A stretch of 64,000 nucleotides of DNA from Alicycliphilus denitrificans_A (GTDB lineage: Bacteria > Pseudomonadota > Gammaproteobacteria > Burkholderiales > Burkholderiaceae_C). How positions within the stretch are numbered: position 1 is the first letter of the stretch; the number at the start of each line of letters is the position of its first letter. Below the pieces are notes generated by a model, which searched no databases, was not told where the DNA came from, and saw nothing but the letters and a program-made list of their open reading frames with translations. The translations under genes and the position numbers were made by a program. The stretch lies in the NCBI RefSeq assembly GCF_044792555.1, contig NZ_CP126238.1, positions 2,294,001-2,358,000 on the forward strand. The letters are read 5' to 3'. Below are positions 48,924-58,270 of this stretch, piece after piece.

Positions 48924-51589
48924 AGTCCATTGCGGCAAAGATCCTGGGCATGGTTCCATGGGGTAGGTCGAAGGCGTCGGCCACCGAGGTGCCGAAAGGG
49001 CCTGAGCAGTTGCCCGCGCCCATACCCATGCCCATGCCGCTGGCCATGCCGGCCATTGCCGGCACGGAGCCAGGCTGGCTGCGAGTGCTGAGCGCCGAGC
49101 AGCTGCTGGCCACGGTGAAGGCGGGCAGGGCACTGGAGGCAATCTGGCGGCAGTCGCGGCAGTCTGCCCAGGTGTGGGAGCGTGATTTGCTGCCAGCGAT
49201 CCATCGCTACGCCGAGTTCGTGCAGCTGATGCCGGCGAGCGAGGCCCACCACCACGCCCATGCGGGTGGCCTGCTGTCGCACACGCTGGAGATGCTGGTA
49301 GCGGCGATGATCTGGCGCAATGCCCATCTGTTGCCGTGCGGCTCGCAGATCGAGGAGATCGACGCGCAGCGTGACCAGTGGAGCTATGTGGTCTTCTATT
49401 GCACGCTGCTGCATGACATTGCCAAGCCCATGACCGACCTGCGGATCGGGTGGCGCTGCGACGGCATGGCCAACGCCACGCGCTGGGTGGCCACGGGCGG
49501 TAGCCTGACGCAAATCACTAGCGGCAGGCCTGCGCCTGAATACTTGGTCGACTTCACGCCCAAGAGCCAGCGCGACTACGGCGCCCATGGGCGCTTGGCC
49601 CAGCTGTTGCTGCCCAGGATTGCCCCAGAAACAGCTCTCAAATTCTTGGCGCACACGCCCGAGGCGCTCGATGCCCTGGACAAGTACCTCAGCGGCCAGG
49701 ACCGAGACAGCCTGGTTGCACAGATCGTGCGCCGCGCTGACAGGCTCTCGACGGAGCAGGCCTTGAAGTCATGCAAGAAGGGGCGCTTCCCGACATCGAA
49801 GGCCGTGCCGCTCATTGACCTGCTGATGCAGGCGATCACCAGCATGCTGCAGGCCGGCACGGAGCTGCCGCTGAACCGTTCCGGGGGCGCCGCCTGGGTG
49901 TATGACGGCGCCATCTGGTTCGTGGCCAAGCGCCTGGCCGACTCGGTGCGCGAATGGATCAAGAAGCACGAGCCCGAGGAATCTGTGCCAGGAGACTCCA
50001 AGAACGACCGCCTGTTCGACACCTGGCAGGACTATGGCGTGCTTGAACTCAACCCGCTGACGGGTCAGGCCGTGTGGCATGTGACGGTGCATGGGCAAGT
50101 GGCTGGATCTGAGCCTTGCTCAGGGCAAGGGGGCCAAGGCAGTTACACGCACGACCTGGCCATGCTCAAGTTCCCGCTGGCCAAGGTGTTCCCGCACGAG
50201 AGCAAGTACCCGGCGGTGATGCAAGGGCGGCTGGAGGTGCGCGAGAAACGCAAGGATGATGCAGGGGAGGGCTCTGGTCCTGCGGCAGAACAAGCTGCAC
50301 CAGAAGCTGCGGCAGGGCGACAGGTGGCTGCGGCAGCGGTCAATGCCCCTGCGGTAAAACGGGATGCTAGGACGAGCGCTGAGGACAAAAAACTTGCGGC
50401 GGTGATGCGTGATCCTGTGTTCAAGGCGCCGCCTGCAGGTGTCAAGCCAGTTGCGCCCAAGCCCGAAGCTGCACAGCCCAAGGCAGACCAGCCTGCGCCA
50501 GGGCCAAAAGCACAGAAACCTGCGGCAGTGCAACTGGCACCAGAAACTGCGGCAGTACCTGCTGCTGCAACAGCAACCAGGACTCCCCGGCCTGCGCCAG
50601 GGCCTAGGGAGCCAGAAGCTGCGCCAAGGTCGGTGGCACCAGAAGCTGCAGCAACTGCGCCGTCGGCGGCGGCGCCACAGGCATTGGAGATTGACCCAAT
50701 GGAAGCGGCATACCTGCTGGACGGCGATGACTTCCTGGAGCCACTTGTCCCTGTCGCAGTAAGCAGATCCATGAAGGGGGGCAAGGCTGCGCAGCCGCCC
50801 AAGGCCCACGCAGGGAGCGCAGCGGCACCAGCGCAATCATCCGAAGCTGCCGCAATGCCAGCGTTGCCTGCTCCATCGCCGCAGACACTCGAACCTGCAG
50901 ACGGACTTGGCCAGGCGCCAGAAGCTGCAGCAATTTCCCTGCTAGCGGCCGCACGGCAGCAGGAGCCTACAGGCGCACCAGAGCTCGCTGCGGCACTCGA
51001 CCCCACACCTGCTCATGCGCCCCTGCCGGCGCCCAGGTCGCACAGCGTAAGCTCTGAATACAGGCGCCTAGTGGACGAGCTCGATGAGCTGCCGCCCGTG
51101 ATGGCCAGGGCCGCGGTGACCAGGCCGCCGCAGGCTGGCGCACCAGAGCCAGTGCTGCTGCTGCAGGAGCTGCCCGACCTTGATGATGGCCAGGGCAAGC
51201 CGCCACCTGAGCCAAGCGAGCTGGCGATGGACTTCATGTACTGGGTTCAGCAGAGCCTGGCGAAGCGCGAGATGAAATTCAACGAGACCGGCGCGATGGT
51301 GCATTTTGTTGAGGAGGGCATGGCACTGGTGTCGCCGCGGATCTTCAAGGAGTTCGCGCAGGCGGCGGCTGCAGATGCAGGAGAAGCTGCGGAGCTGGCC
51401 ACGCGTGTGCAACGAGAGCTCATCAAGTGCGGGTGGCATCTTCCAGGGCCTAACAAGATCAACATCGTCAAGTACCACATCCATGCCAAAGGCTCTGTCG
51501 TGGGCACGCTGGCCTGCGTGGTGCTGATCCAACCTGGCCGATTTGTGCAGCCTGTGCCGCCGAGCAATCCGGCGCTCAAGATGGCGTAG
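48920..51589 (+). CDS. traI: MOBH/TraI_2-type relaxase
   Basis: 889 aa from the ATG at 48920. The TraI_2 domain holds the MOBH histidine cluster SEAHHHAHAGGLLSHTLEM (His110-114) and the HD motif YCTLLHDIAKP (His165/Asp166). This family nicks oriT, using the HD/His site. A long Pro/Ala linker (about 450-760) repeats PEAA-like units, then a conserved C-terminal domain starts near MYWVQQSLAKREMKFNETGA and ends VVLIQPGRFVQPVPPSNPAL. It is expected to start conjugative transfer at the candidate oriT upstream and hand DNA to TraD. Confidence 0.9.
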   Translation: MKSIAAKILGMVPWGRSKASATEVPKGPEQLPAPIPMPMPLAMPAIAGTEPGWLRVLSAEQLLATVKAGRALEAIWRQSRQSAQVWERDLLPAIHRYAEFVQLMPASEAHHHAHAGGLLSHTLEMLVAAMIWRNAHLLPCGSQIEEIDAQRDQWSYVVFYCTLLHDIAKPMTDLRIGWRCDGMANATRWVATGGSLTQITSGRPAPEYLVDFTPKSQRDYGAHGRLAQLLLPRIAPETALKFLAHTPEALDALDKYLSGQDRDSLVAQIVRRADRLSTEQALKSCKKGRFPTSKAVPLIDLLMQAITSMLQAGTELPLNRSGGAAWVYDGAIWFVAKRLADSVREWIKKHEPEESVPGDSKNDRLFDTWQDYGVLELNPLTGQAVWHVTVHGQVAGSEPCSGQGGQGSYTHDLAMLKFPLAKVFPHESKYPAVMQGRLEVREKRKDDAGEGSGPAAEQAAPEAAAGRQVAAAAVNAPAVKRDARTSAEDKKLAAVMRDPVFKAPPAGVKPVAPKPEAAQPKADQPAPGPKAQKPAAVQLAPETAAVPAAATATRTPRPAPGPREPEAAPRSVAPEAAATAPSAAAPQALEIDPMEAAYLLDGDDFLEPLVPVAVSRSMKGGKAAQPPKAHAGSAAAPAQSSEAAAMPALPAPSPQTLEPADGLGQAPEAAAISLLAAARQQEPTGAPELAAALDPTPAHAPLPAPRSHSVSSEYRRLVDELDELPPVMARAAVTRPPQAGAPEPVLLLQELPDLDDGQGKPPPEPSELAMDFMYWVQQSLAKREMKFNETGAMVHFVEEGMALVSPRIFKEFAQAAAADAGEAAELATRVQRELIKCGWHLPGPNKINIVKYHIHAKGSVVGTLACVVLIQPGRFVQPVPPSNPALKMA

Positions 51590-52097
51590 CGCCTCCTTCA
51601 AAATTTCGAAATCACAAGCAATATCAACAGCTTGCAGTACATCAACCGAAGATATTAAGAAATTGACTGACGATGCTCAAAACCGCTGAATTAGCCGCCG
51701 TACTGCTTTTACGTTTACTTCTCGGTCGCTACCTAAAGACCTCTGATAGATGGTGTCGAGTGGTAGGAGTTGTCGCTGGAAGTTTCAGACAACATTCTTG
51801 GACTTGTGCGGGGTGCAAGACGATCTTGGTCTGCAAAGCAGTTGACAGTTCGGGGCTTGCCCCCTAGAGTTCGACCCGTGCGTCAACGAGAGGACGTGAA
51901 ACCGACAAGGATGCATTGTCAGTGACAGCTACTGCCAGGAGCCAATAACGGCTCTATTTTTTGGTAGTTGTTGATTGATACGATGTATATTATGTTAAAT
52001 ATAATTTGCGTAGCATCACTTCAAATTTGATAGCTGTCGGGCCAACAAAATTTTGGTAACCAACTGAGAAATCTTAGTAACCCACAGTGAGTCACTT
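51590..52097. other. AT-rich gap after the relaxase
   Basis: About 500 bp of lower-GC DNA with no supported gene; a 64-codon frame at 51673-51867 has no ribosome-binding site or recognisable similarity. It probably marks the edge between the conjugation module and the defence/IS region. Confidence 0.35.
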
Positions 52098-52160
52098 TGA
52101 AGTCCCCTCGAAAACCTGAACCACCCGGAAGTAGAGAATTCCCCCAGCCGGAGTCTCTAC

Positions 52161-52427
52161 ATGAAGAAATCCAGATTCAGTGAAACCCAGATAGTCGGCC
52201 TCCTCAAGGAGGTCGAGATGGGCGCCAAGGTCGGCGAGACGTGCAGGAAGCACGGCATCAGCGAACCGACCTACTACAAGTGGAAGAGTCAGTTCTCGGG
52301 CATGACGGTCTCACACCTGGCCCAGTTGCGCGAGCTGCAGGAAGAGAACGCCAAGCTCAAGCGCATGTACGCCGACCTGGCGCTGATGCACCACGTGCTC
52401 AAGGATGTCGTTGACCGAAAGCTCTGA
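52161..52427 (+). CDS. IS3-family OrfA (transposase helix-turn-helix subunit)
   Basis: 88 aa starting MKKSRFSETQIVGLLKEVEM. The helix-turn-helix is GETCRKHGISEPTYYKWKSQ, followed by a leucine-zipper-like region (LAQLRELQEENAKLKRMYADL). OrfA supplies DNA binding; the shifted frame overlaps orfB near CGAAAGCTCTGA, where a -1 slip would join them into the OrfAB transposase. Confidence 0.88.
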   Translation: MKKSRFSETQIVGLLKEVEMGAKVGETCRKHGISEPTYYKWKSQFSGMTVSHLAQLRELQEENAKLKRMYADLALMHHVLKDVVDRKL

Positions 52428-52444
52428 CCCCGGAGCGTCGCGAG

Positions 52445-53257
52445 ATGGTCGTTCAAAGCCTCATGACCGAACATGGCATGAGCCAGCGCCGGGCCTGTGC
52501 CGCCAGCGGTATTGCCCGCTCCACGCTGCGCTACCGGCCTGTGCCACGCGACGACTCCGGGGTCATCACCTTCATCCAGACCTACATGGCGCTCAATCCG
52601 CGTCACGGGTTCGGGCTGCTGTACGACAGTGCCCGCCACCAAGGCAAACCCTGGGGCAAGACGGTGCTGTGGCGCGTGTATTGCGAGCTGAAGCTGAACC
52701 TGCCCCGGCGGGGCAAGAAACGACTGCCGTCGCGCATCAAACAGCCTTTAGTGGCTGCGGGCCAGCCCAATCAGGGCTGGAGCTGCGACTTCATGTCCGA
52801 TGCCTTGTGGTCTGGCCGGCGCTTCAGAACCTTCAATGTCATCGACGAGTTCAACCGCGAAGGGCTGCGCATCGAGGTCGATACGAGCCTGCCCGCTGCG
52901 CGGGTCATCCGCGCCTTGAACGAGTTGGTGGAAGTCCGAGGTGCGCCGCTGTCGATTCGCCTGGACAACGGGCCCGAGTTCATCGCCGATGCGCTGGCGA
53001 AATGGGCGCAGTCCAAGGGCATTGCCCTCAACCACATCCAGCCTGGAAAGCCCACGCAGAACGCCTATGTGGAACGATTCAACAAGACCTACCGCACCGA
53101 GGTGCTGGACTGCTACGTGTTCGAGTCACTGCAGGAAGTGCGCGACATGACGGCCGACTGGCTGCGCCGTTACAACCACTACCGACCACATGAATCCCTA
53201 GGCCGAATCCCCCCGGTCGAGTACCGTGTCAAACTGTTCCCCAACCTCTACTTCTGA
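52445..53257 (+). CDS. IS3-family OrfB (DDE transposase catalytic subunit)
   Basis: 270 aa from the ATG at 52445; the frame is open further upstream into orfA for frameshift fusion. HTH_21-like start (MTEHGMSQRRACAASGIAR), then the integrase core with catalytic Asp in NQGWSCDFMSDALW, Asp in PLSIRLDNGPEF and Glu in PTQNAYVERFNKTYR. The ORF continues to 53257 without stops. Confidence 0.88.
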   Translation: MVVQSLMTEHGMSQRRACAASGIARSTLRYRPVPRDDSGVITFIQTYMALNPRHGFGLLYDSARHQGKPWGKTVLWRVYCELKLNLPRRGKKRLPSRIKQPLVAAGQPNQGWSCDFMSDALWSGRRFRTFNVIDEFNREGLRIEVDTSLPAARVIRALNELVEVRGAPLSIRLDNGPEFIADALAKWAQSKGIALNHIQPGKPTQNAYVERFNKTYRTEVLDCYVFESLQEVRDMTADWLRRYNHYRPHESLGRIPPVEYRVKLFPNLYF

Positions 53258-53325
53258 CTGGCTCAGGAATTCGAGGGGACTTCAACTTCTCAAAGGTGGC
53301 GTAGACAGCCGTGTCGGTAACCCTG

Positions 53326-53960
53326 CTATAAACTGCACACCACTATGAACGGAACCTGGTAAGTCTCATAGAGGTATCTTTCGGTAGCACCTAACAGCAC
53401 TCGGACAGGTGTACTTGCGCCATGCTTAGAAAGCCCTGGTTGAACGACGTAGACAGACAGCCGTACTTCATGTCGTCGACTGAGCTCTCTTACCCGAGCA
53501 AGGGTTGCCTTGTCACCTATTTCGAACCGCGTGGCCAATCCCTTAGCCAGACGACGCTCTTCACGTTTTAGAAGATGAGCAAAGAGGTCTGTCGTTTTTT
53601 CCTTATTGAACAGCCACATCAAACTCTTCTGAGCTTGCCCGCAGACCGCGTAAAAGTCGTCAACCCGACTGCCTGGCTGGCCGCTAGAGAATTTGCAGTG
53701 ATAAAACTCAACTTCGATGCGTCGTTGATTGCCATCTTCCTGAACTTTAATGCCGACAACGTCTGCAGCTTCCCCTGCATCGTCATCGTCGAAGAGGACG
53801 GCGTAACCAGTCTTCTTGCGAAGCTGTTCAAGAAGCCGGAATTGAATGGAATCAGTTCGCCGACTTGCGTGCTGTGACTCCTTCGTTAGGTCTATACCGC
53901 TCCAATCTAATACTTGGAGCTTGTCAGTATCGTACTGAGGCGCTGCACGTGGAAGCTCAA
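53326..53960 (-). pseudogene. C-terminal segment of an interrupted SF2 helicase-nuclease
   Basis: Frame on the minus strand from 53958, reading ELPRAAPQYDTDKLQVLDWS, then LLEQLRKKTGYAVLFDDDDA, GEAADVVGIKV and RRIEVEFYHCKFSSGQPGSR, followed by VDDFYAVCGQAQKSLMWLFN and a long helical tail ending PFIVVCSL. The D...(E)VEF...K pattern could be a PD-(D/E)xK-like nuclease core, an inference. It joins in frame to the middle segment (59197-61069) once the insertion and one copy of the CAA target duplication are removed. Confidence 0.75.
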
Positions 53961-53994
53961 TGAACCGCCCCGGCTTTCGAGGAGGCCGATTGGT

Positions 53995-54361
53995 TTAAGT
54001 TGACACTTCTGTCGAGGTGTCGCTGGCGGCGAGTTGCCTCCAGTAGTTTGCCTCAGCTTCTGCCGGAGGGATGCCCCCAATCGGCGTGAGCAGTCGGACG
54101 TGGTTGAACCAGTGCACCCATTGCAGGGTGGCCAGTTCCACGGATTCCCTGGTCTTCCAAGGTCCCCGGCGGTGAATCAACTCGGCCTTGTACAGACCGT
54201 TGATGGTCTCGGCCAGCGCGTTGTCATAGCTGTCTCCCCTGCTGCCCACCGAAGGTTGTATGCCCGCCTGGTCCAAGCGTTCGGTGTAGCGGATGCTGAC
54301 GTACTGACTGCCCCTGTCGGAATGGTGCGTCAAGACATGGGCCGCTGGCTGGCGTTCGTAC
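53995..54361 (-). pseudogene. IS3 OrfB C-terminal part of copy A
   Basis: Encodes VLTHHSDRGSQYVSIRYTER, YDNALAETINGLYKAELIHR and the usual end ASDTSTEVST, including the second Asp and catalytic Glu. The N-terminal part lies beyond the IS66 insertion at 58271-58826. Identical in sequence to the corresponding part of the intact copy. Confidence 0.85.
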
Positions 54362-54432
54362 GTATGCGGCTGGCGAACCCATCTTGAATGAGGTGGTAAG
54401 GCTGAGCAAGATCGTGTGCACGCAACATTGGC

Positions 54433-54870
54433 GTGGACACGATGCTCAAAGACCCTCAGACCCCGCGCTATGCGCAGCGGCGTACGCACCGCACCTACAC
54501 CCCGCAATTCAAGGCCGAGCTGGTGGCTGCCTGCCGACAGCCAGGCGCATCGGTCGCGGCGGTGGCCCTGCAACATGGCATGAACGCCAACGTGCTACAC
54601 CGCTGGCTCAAGGAATGGGCGCAGGGACTTCACCGTCTTGAAGTTGGCGTCAGCACTGCGGTCGTTGCTTCCCAACCCCCGGCCTTTATCCCCATCGACC
54701 TGAGCGCAGTACCGCAGGCGTCTGCTGGTGAGCTACCATCCGCGTCCTTGCCAACGCCAGCGGATGGCATCCGCATCGAATGCCAGCGCCCCGGCATGTC
54801 CGTGACCGTGCACTGGCCCTTATCCGCTGCGACCGAGTGCGCCCAGATGCTGCGCGAATTACTGCGGTGA
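54433..54870 (+). CDS. tnpA: IS66 TnpA-like accessory protein
   Basis: 145 aa. Helix-turn-helix of transposase type (AELVAACRQPGASVAAVALQ, HGMNANVLHRWLKEW), then a variable tail ending ECAQMLRELLR. One of three proteins required by IS66-type elements; DNA-binding role inferred. GTG start, with an ATG three codons inside. Confidence 0.85.
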   Translation: MDTMLKDPQTPRYAQRRTHRTYTPQFKAELVAACRQPGASVAAVALQHGMNANVLHRWLKEWAQGLHRLEVGVSTAVVASQPPAFIPIDLSAVPQASAGELPSASLPTPADGIRIECQRPGMSVTVHWPLSAATECAQMLRELLR

Positions 54871-54877
54871 TTCGCAC

Positions 54878-55210
54878 ATGATCAGGATCGACGCGGCCTG
54901 GCTGGCCACCACCCCGCTGGACATGCGCGCGGGCACCGACACCGCCCTGGCGCGGGTGATCGCCACCTTCGGCGCGGCCCAGCCACATCATGCGTACGTC
55001 TTCGCCAACCAGCGCGCCAACCGCCTGAAAGTCCTGGTACATGACGGCGTGGGACTGTGGCTGGCCGCGCGCCGGCTGCACCAGGGCAAGTTTGTCTGGG
55101 CACCTGCGGGCAGTCCGAACGTGGCGTTGGAACACGCCCAGCTCAACGCCCTGGTGCTGGGCCTGCCCTGGCAGCGTGTGGGCTCGCAAGGTGCCATCAC
55201 CGTGGTCTGA
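54878..55210 (+). CDS. tnpB: IS66 TnpB accessory protein (Orf2)
   Basis: 110 aa: MIRIDAAWLATTPLDMRAGT, then HHAYVFANQRANRLKVLVHD, LWLAARRLHQGKFVW, as in IS66 Orf2 (PF05717). Starts 7 nt after tnpA. Confidence 0.9.
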   Translation: MIRIDAAWLATTPLDMRAGTDTALARVIATFGAAQPHHAYVFANQRANRLKVLVHDGVGLWLAARRLHQGKFVWAPAGSPNVALEHAQLNALVLGLPWQRVGSQGAITVV

Positions 55211-55292
55211 ATCGTCGGCGTAAGGGCGTGGCCGTGGCAATCGGGAGATGCGTCAATGGCTGGACCCAGGGTGAGCGGGCACACTGCCAGCC

Positions 55293-56807
55293 ATGGTGAT
55301 CGACGAGCAAGCCCTGAGCGAGCTGGACGCAGAGCAACTGCGCGAAGTGACCCAGCGCCTGCTGGCCGAACTGCGTCACCAGCGCGCGCTCAACGAGAAG
55401 CTCACCTATGAGTGCGCGCTGCTCAAGCGGCTGAAGTTCGCCGCCCAATCCGAGCGGCACAGCGCCGATCAGAGGAGCCTGCTGGAAGACGAGATCGATG
55501 CCGACCTGGCGGCGGTCGCCGTCGAGATTGAGCAACTCCAGCCGCTTGCGGCTGCGCCCGAAGCCAAGCAACAGCCCAAACGCCAGAGCCTGCCTGCCCA
55601 CCTGCCGCGCCGCGAGATCCGCCACGAGCCTGAGTCGACCACCTGCGCCTGCGGCTGCCAAATGAAGCGCATCGGCGAAGACGTGGCCGAGAAGCTGGAC
55701 TACGTGCCGGGCGTGTTCACCGTGGAGCGCTACATCCGTGGCAAGTGGGCGTGCACCCAGTGCGAAACCATCACCCAGGCGCCGGTCGAGGCCCATGTGA
55801 TCGATAAAGGCATCCCGACTGCCGGCCTGCTGGCCCAGGTGCTGGTGGCCAAGTACCAGGATCACCAGCCCTTGTACCGGCAGGAGAACATCTTTGGTCG
55901 CGCCGGTCTGGCGATTCCAAGATCCACCCTGGCGCAGTGGGTGGGCACCTGCGGTGCGCGGCTGCAACCGCTGGTCGATGCCCTGAAGGCCGAGGTGCTC
56001 GGCCACCGGGTGTTGCACGGTGATGAGACCCCGGTGGCCATGCTCAAGCCGGGCAACGGTAAAACGCACCGGGCCTACCTGTGGGCCTATGCCCCGGGAG
56101 CGTTTGAAGCCACGCGGGCCGTGGTCTATGACTTCTGCGAGTCCCGCGCCGGAGAACACGCCCGCGCCTTCCTGGGTGAGTGGCGCGGCAGCCTGATCTG
56201 TGACGACTATGCCGGCTACAAGGCCAGCTTTAGCCAGGGCGTGACCGAAGCCGGTTGCCTGGCACACGCCCGGCGCAAGTTCTTCGACCTGCACGCGGCG
56301 GGCAAGAGCGAGATCGCCGAATTGGCCCTGGCGCAGTTCGCCCGGGTCTATGAGATCGAACGGCAAGTTCAGCCCCTGGCGGCACCAGAGCGGCTGCAGG
56401 TGCGCCAGCAGCACAGTCGGCCCATTCTGGACGCGTTGCACCAGTGGATGGTGCTGCAACGCCAGCAGGTGGCGGGCAACTCGGCGACGGCCAAGGCGCT
56501 GGACTACAGCCTCAAGCGATGGGCTGCGCTCACGCGCTTCGTTGATGACCCGCAGCTGCCGCCGGACAACAATTGGATCGAAAACCAGATCAGGCCTGTG
56601 GCCCTGGGGCGCTCGAATTGGTTATTCGCAGGAAGCCTGCGCGCGGGCCAGCGGGCGGCCGCCGTGATGAGCCTGATCCAGTCAGCGCGCATGAACGGGC
56701 ACGACCCATATGCCTATCTCAAGGATGTGCTGACCCGGCTGCCCACGCACAAGGCCAGCCGGATTGAAGAACTGCTGCCGCATCGCTGGCAACCCATCGA
56801 CATCTGA
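55293..56807 (+). CDS. tnpC: IS66 transposase TnpC
   Basis: 504 aa. N-terminal leucine-rich helix (LSELDAEQLREVTQRLLAEL), a zinc-binding region (CACGCQMKRIGEDV, KWACTQCETI) and the DDE_Tnp_IS66 core (VLHGDETPVAMLKPG, SLICDDYAGYKASF, CLAHARRKFFDL, NNWIENQIRPVALGRSNWLF). All catalytic acidic residues appear present and the length is normal, so this copy should be active. Confidence 0.92.
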   Translation: MVIDEQALSELDAEQLREVTQRLLAELRHQRALNEKLTYECALLKRLKFAAQSERHSADQRSLLEDEIDADLAAVAVEIEQLQPLAAAPEAKQQPKRQSLPAHLPRREIRHEPESTTCACGCQMKRIGEDVAEKLDYVPGVFTVERYIRGKWACTQCETITQAPVEAHVIDKGIPTAGLLAQVLVAKYQDHQPLYRQENIFGRAGLAIPRSTLAQWVGTCGARLQPLVDALKAEVLGHRVLHGDETPVAMLKPGNGKTHRAYLWAYAPGAFEATRAVVYDFCESRAGEHARAFLGEWRGSLICDDYAGYKASFSQGVTEAGCLAHARRKFFDLHAAGKSEIAELALAQFARVYEIERQVQPLAAPERLQVRQQHSRPILDALHQWMVLQRQQVAGNSATAKALDYSLKRWAALTRFVDDPQLPPDNNWIENQIRPVALGRSNWLFAGSLRAGQRAAAVMSLIQSARMNGHDPYAYLKDVLTRLPTHKASRIEELLPHRWQPIDI

Positions 56808-56859
56808 TCATCAGCCATGGCCGCCAGCGGCGGTCAACATGGGTTTGCCGCGCGCTTAC

Positions 56860-57339
56860 GATGGTTTCGCACTGGGTGCACGCCCACTTGCCACGGATGT
56901 AGCGCTCCACGGTGAACACGCCCGGCACGTAGTCCAGCTTCTCGGCCACGTCTTCGCCGATGCGCTTCATTTGGCAGCCGCAGGCGCAGGTGGTCGACTC
57001 AGGCTCGTGGCGGATCTCGCGGCGCGGCAGGTGGGCAGGCAGGCTCTGGCGTTTGGGCTGTTGCTTGGCTTCGGGCGCAGCCGCAAGCGGCTGGAGTTGC
57101 TCAATCTCGACGGCGACCGCCGCCAGGTCGGCATCGATCTCGTCTTCCAGCAGGCTCCTCTGATCGGCGCTGTGCCGCTCGGATTGGGCGGCGAACTTCA
57201 GCCGCTTGAGCAGCGCGCACTCATAGGTGAGCTTCTCGTTGAGCGCGCGCTGGTGACGCAGTTCGGCCAGCAGGCGCTGGGTCACTTCGCGCAGTTGCTC
57301 TGCGTCCAGCTCGCTCAGGGCTTGCTCGTCGATCACCAT
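56860..57339 (-). pseudogene. Truncated inverted IS66 TnpC
   Basis: Encodes the first 160 residues of TnpC (to KWACTQCETI), then runs through the junction into IRR and antisense tnpC sequence, ending at 56719. The whole catalytic core is missing. Confidence 0.85.
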
Positions 57340-57421
57340 GGCTGGCAGTGTGCCCGCTCACCCTGGGTCCAGCCATTGACGCATCTCCCGATTGCCACGG
57401 CCACGCCCTTACGCCGACGAT

Positions 57422-57754
57422 TCAGACCACGGTGATGGCACCTTGCGAGCCCACACGCTGCCAGGGCAGGCCCAGCACCAGGGCGTTGAGCTGGGCGTGT
57501 TCCAACGCCACGTTCGGACTGCCCGCAGGTGCCCAGACAAACTTGCCCTGGTGCAGCCGGCGCGCGGCCAGCCACAGTCCCACGCCGTCATGTACCAGGA
57601 CTTTCAGGCGGTTGGCGCGCTGGTTGGCGAAGACGTACGCATGATGTGGCTGGGCCGCGCCGAAGGTGGCGATCACCCGCGCCAGGGCGGTGTCGGTGCC
57701 CGCGCGCATGTCCAGCGGGGTGGTGGCCAGCCAGGCCGCGTCGATCCTGATCAT
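57422..57754 (-). CDS. tnpB: IS66 TnpB, second (inverted) copy
   Basis: 110 aa identical in sequence to the TnpB at 54878-55210. Intact, but in an element that cannot transpose because its tnpC is truncated. Confidence 0.85.
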   Translation of the reverse strand: MIRIDAAWLATTPLDMRAGTDTALARVIATFGAAQPHHAYVFANQRANRLKVLVHDGVGLWLAARRLHQGKFVWAPAGSPNVALEHAQLNALVLGLPWQRVGSQGAITVV

Positions 57755-57761
57755 GTGCGAA

Positions 57762-58199
57762 TCACCGCAGTAATTCGCGCAGCATCTGGGCGCACTCGGT
57801 CGCAGCGGATAAGGGCCAGTGCACGGTCACGGACATGCCGGGGCGCTGGCATTCGATGCGGATGCCATCCGCTGGCGTTGGCAAGGACGCGGATGGTAGC
57901 TCACCAGCAGACGCCTGCGGTACTGCGCTCAGGTCGATGGGGATAAAGGCCGGGGGTTGGGAAGCAACGACCGCAGTGCTGACGCCAACTTCAAGACGGT
58001 GAAGTCCCTGCGCCCATTCCTTGAGCCAGCGGTGTAGCACGTTGGCGTTCATGCCATGTTGCAGGGCCACCGCCGCGACCGATGCGCCTGGCTGTCGGCA
58101 GGCAGCCACCAGCTCGGCCTTGAATTGCGGGGTGTAGGTGCGGTGCGTACGCCGCTGCGCATAGCGCGGGGTCTGAGGGTCTTTGAGCATCGTGTCCAC
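57762..58199 (-). CDS. tnpA: IS66 TnpA-like protein, second (inverted) copy
   Basis: 145 aa identical to the protein at 54433-54870. Part of the truncated inverted copy that ends at 58270. Confidence 0.85.
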   Translation of the reverse strand: MDTMLKDPQTPRYAQRRTHRTYTPQFKAELVAACRQPGASVAAVALQHGMNANVLHRWLKEWAQGLHRLEVGVSTAVVASQPPAFIPIDLSAVPQASAGELPSASLPTPADGIRIECQRPGMSVTVHWPLSAATECAQMLRELLR

Positions 58200-58270
58200 G
58201 CCAATGTTGCGTGCACACGATCTTGCTCAGCCTTACCACCTCATTCAAGATGGGTTCGCCAGCCGCATAC

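Larger units (their letters stand above)
52098..53284 (+). mobile_element. IS3-family element (IS407-type), 1,187 bp with 4-bp target duplication
   Basis: Terminal inverted repeats start TGAAGTCCCCTCGAA on both sides (52098 onward; 53284 backward) with a few mismatches further in. ACTT is duplicated at 52094-52097 and 53285-53288, as expected for the IS407 group. The element encodes orfA and orfB in overlapping arrangement and appears intact. Confidence 0.85.
54362..55772. repeat. 1,411-bp inverted repeat, left arm (partner 56860-58270)
   Basis: The encoded TnpA and TnpB proteins are identical in the two arms, and the sequence matches until gcgaaaccatc at 55772/56860. The arms have the same length. 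Confidence 0.9.
56860..58270. repeat. 1,411-bp inverted repeat, right arm
   Basis: Reverse complement of 54362-55772. The outer end carries the same IS66 left terminal repeat; the inner end abuts the right end of the complete element without a spacer. Confidence 0.9.

Noticed and set aside
50270..50970. CRISPR-like or tandem repeat array
   Set aside because: The recurring CCAGAAGCTGC units are irregularly spaced, in frame with the relaxase linker and lack unique spacers; no CRISPR array was found in the window.
51673..51867. 64-codon plus-strand frame
   Set aside because: No ribosome-binding site, no recognised similarity and AT-rich surroundings; not supported as a gene.
55197..56459. 420-codon minus-strand frame
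   Set aside because: Antisense to the IS66 TnpC gene.
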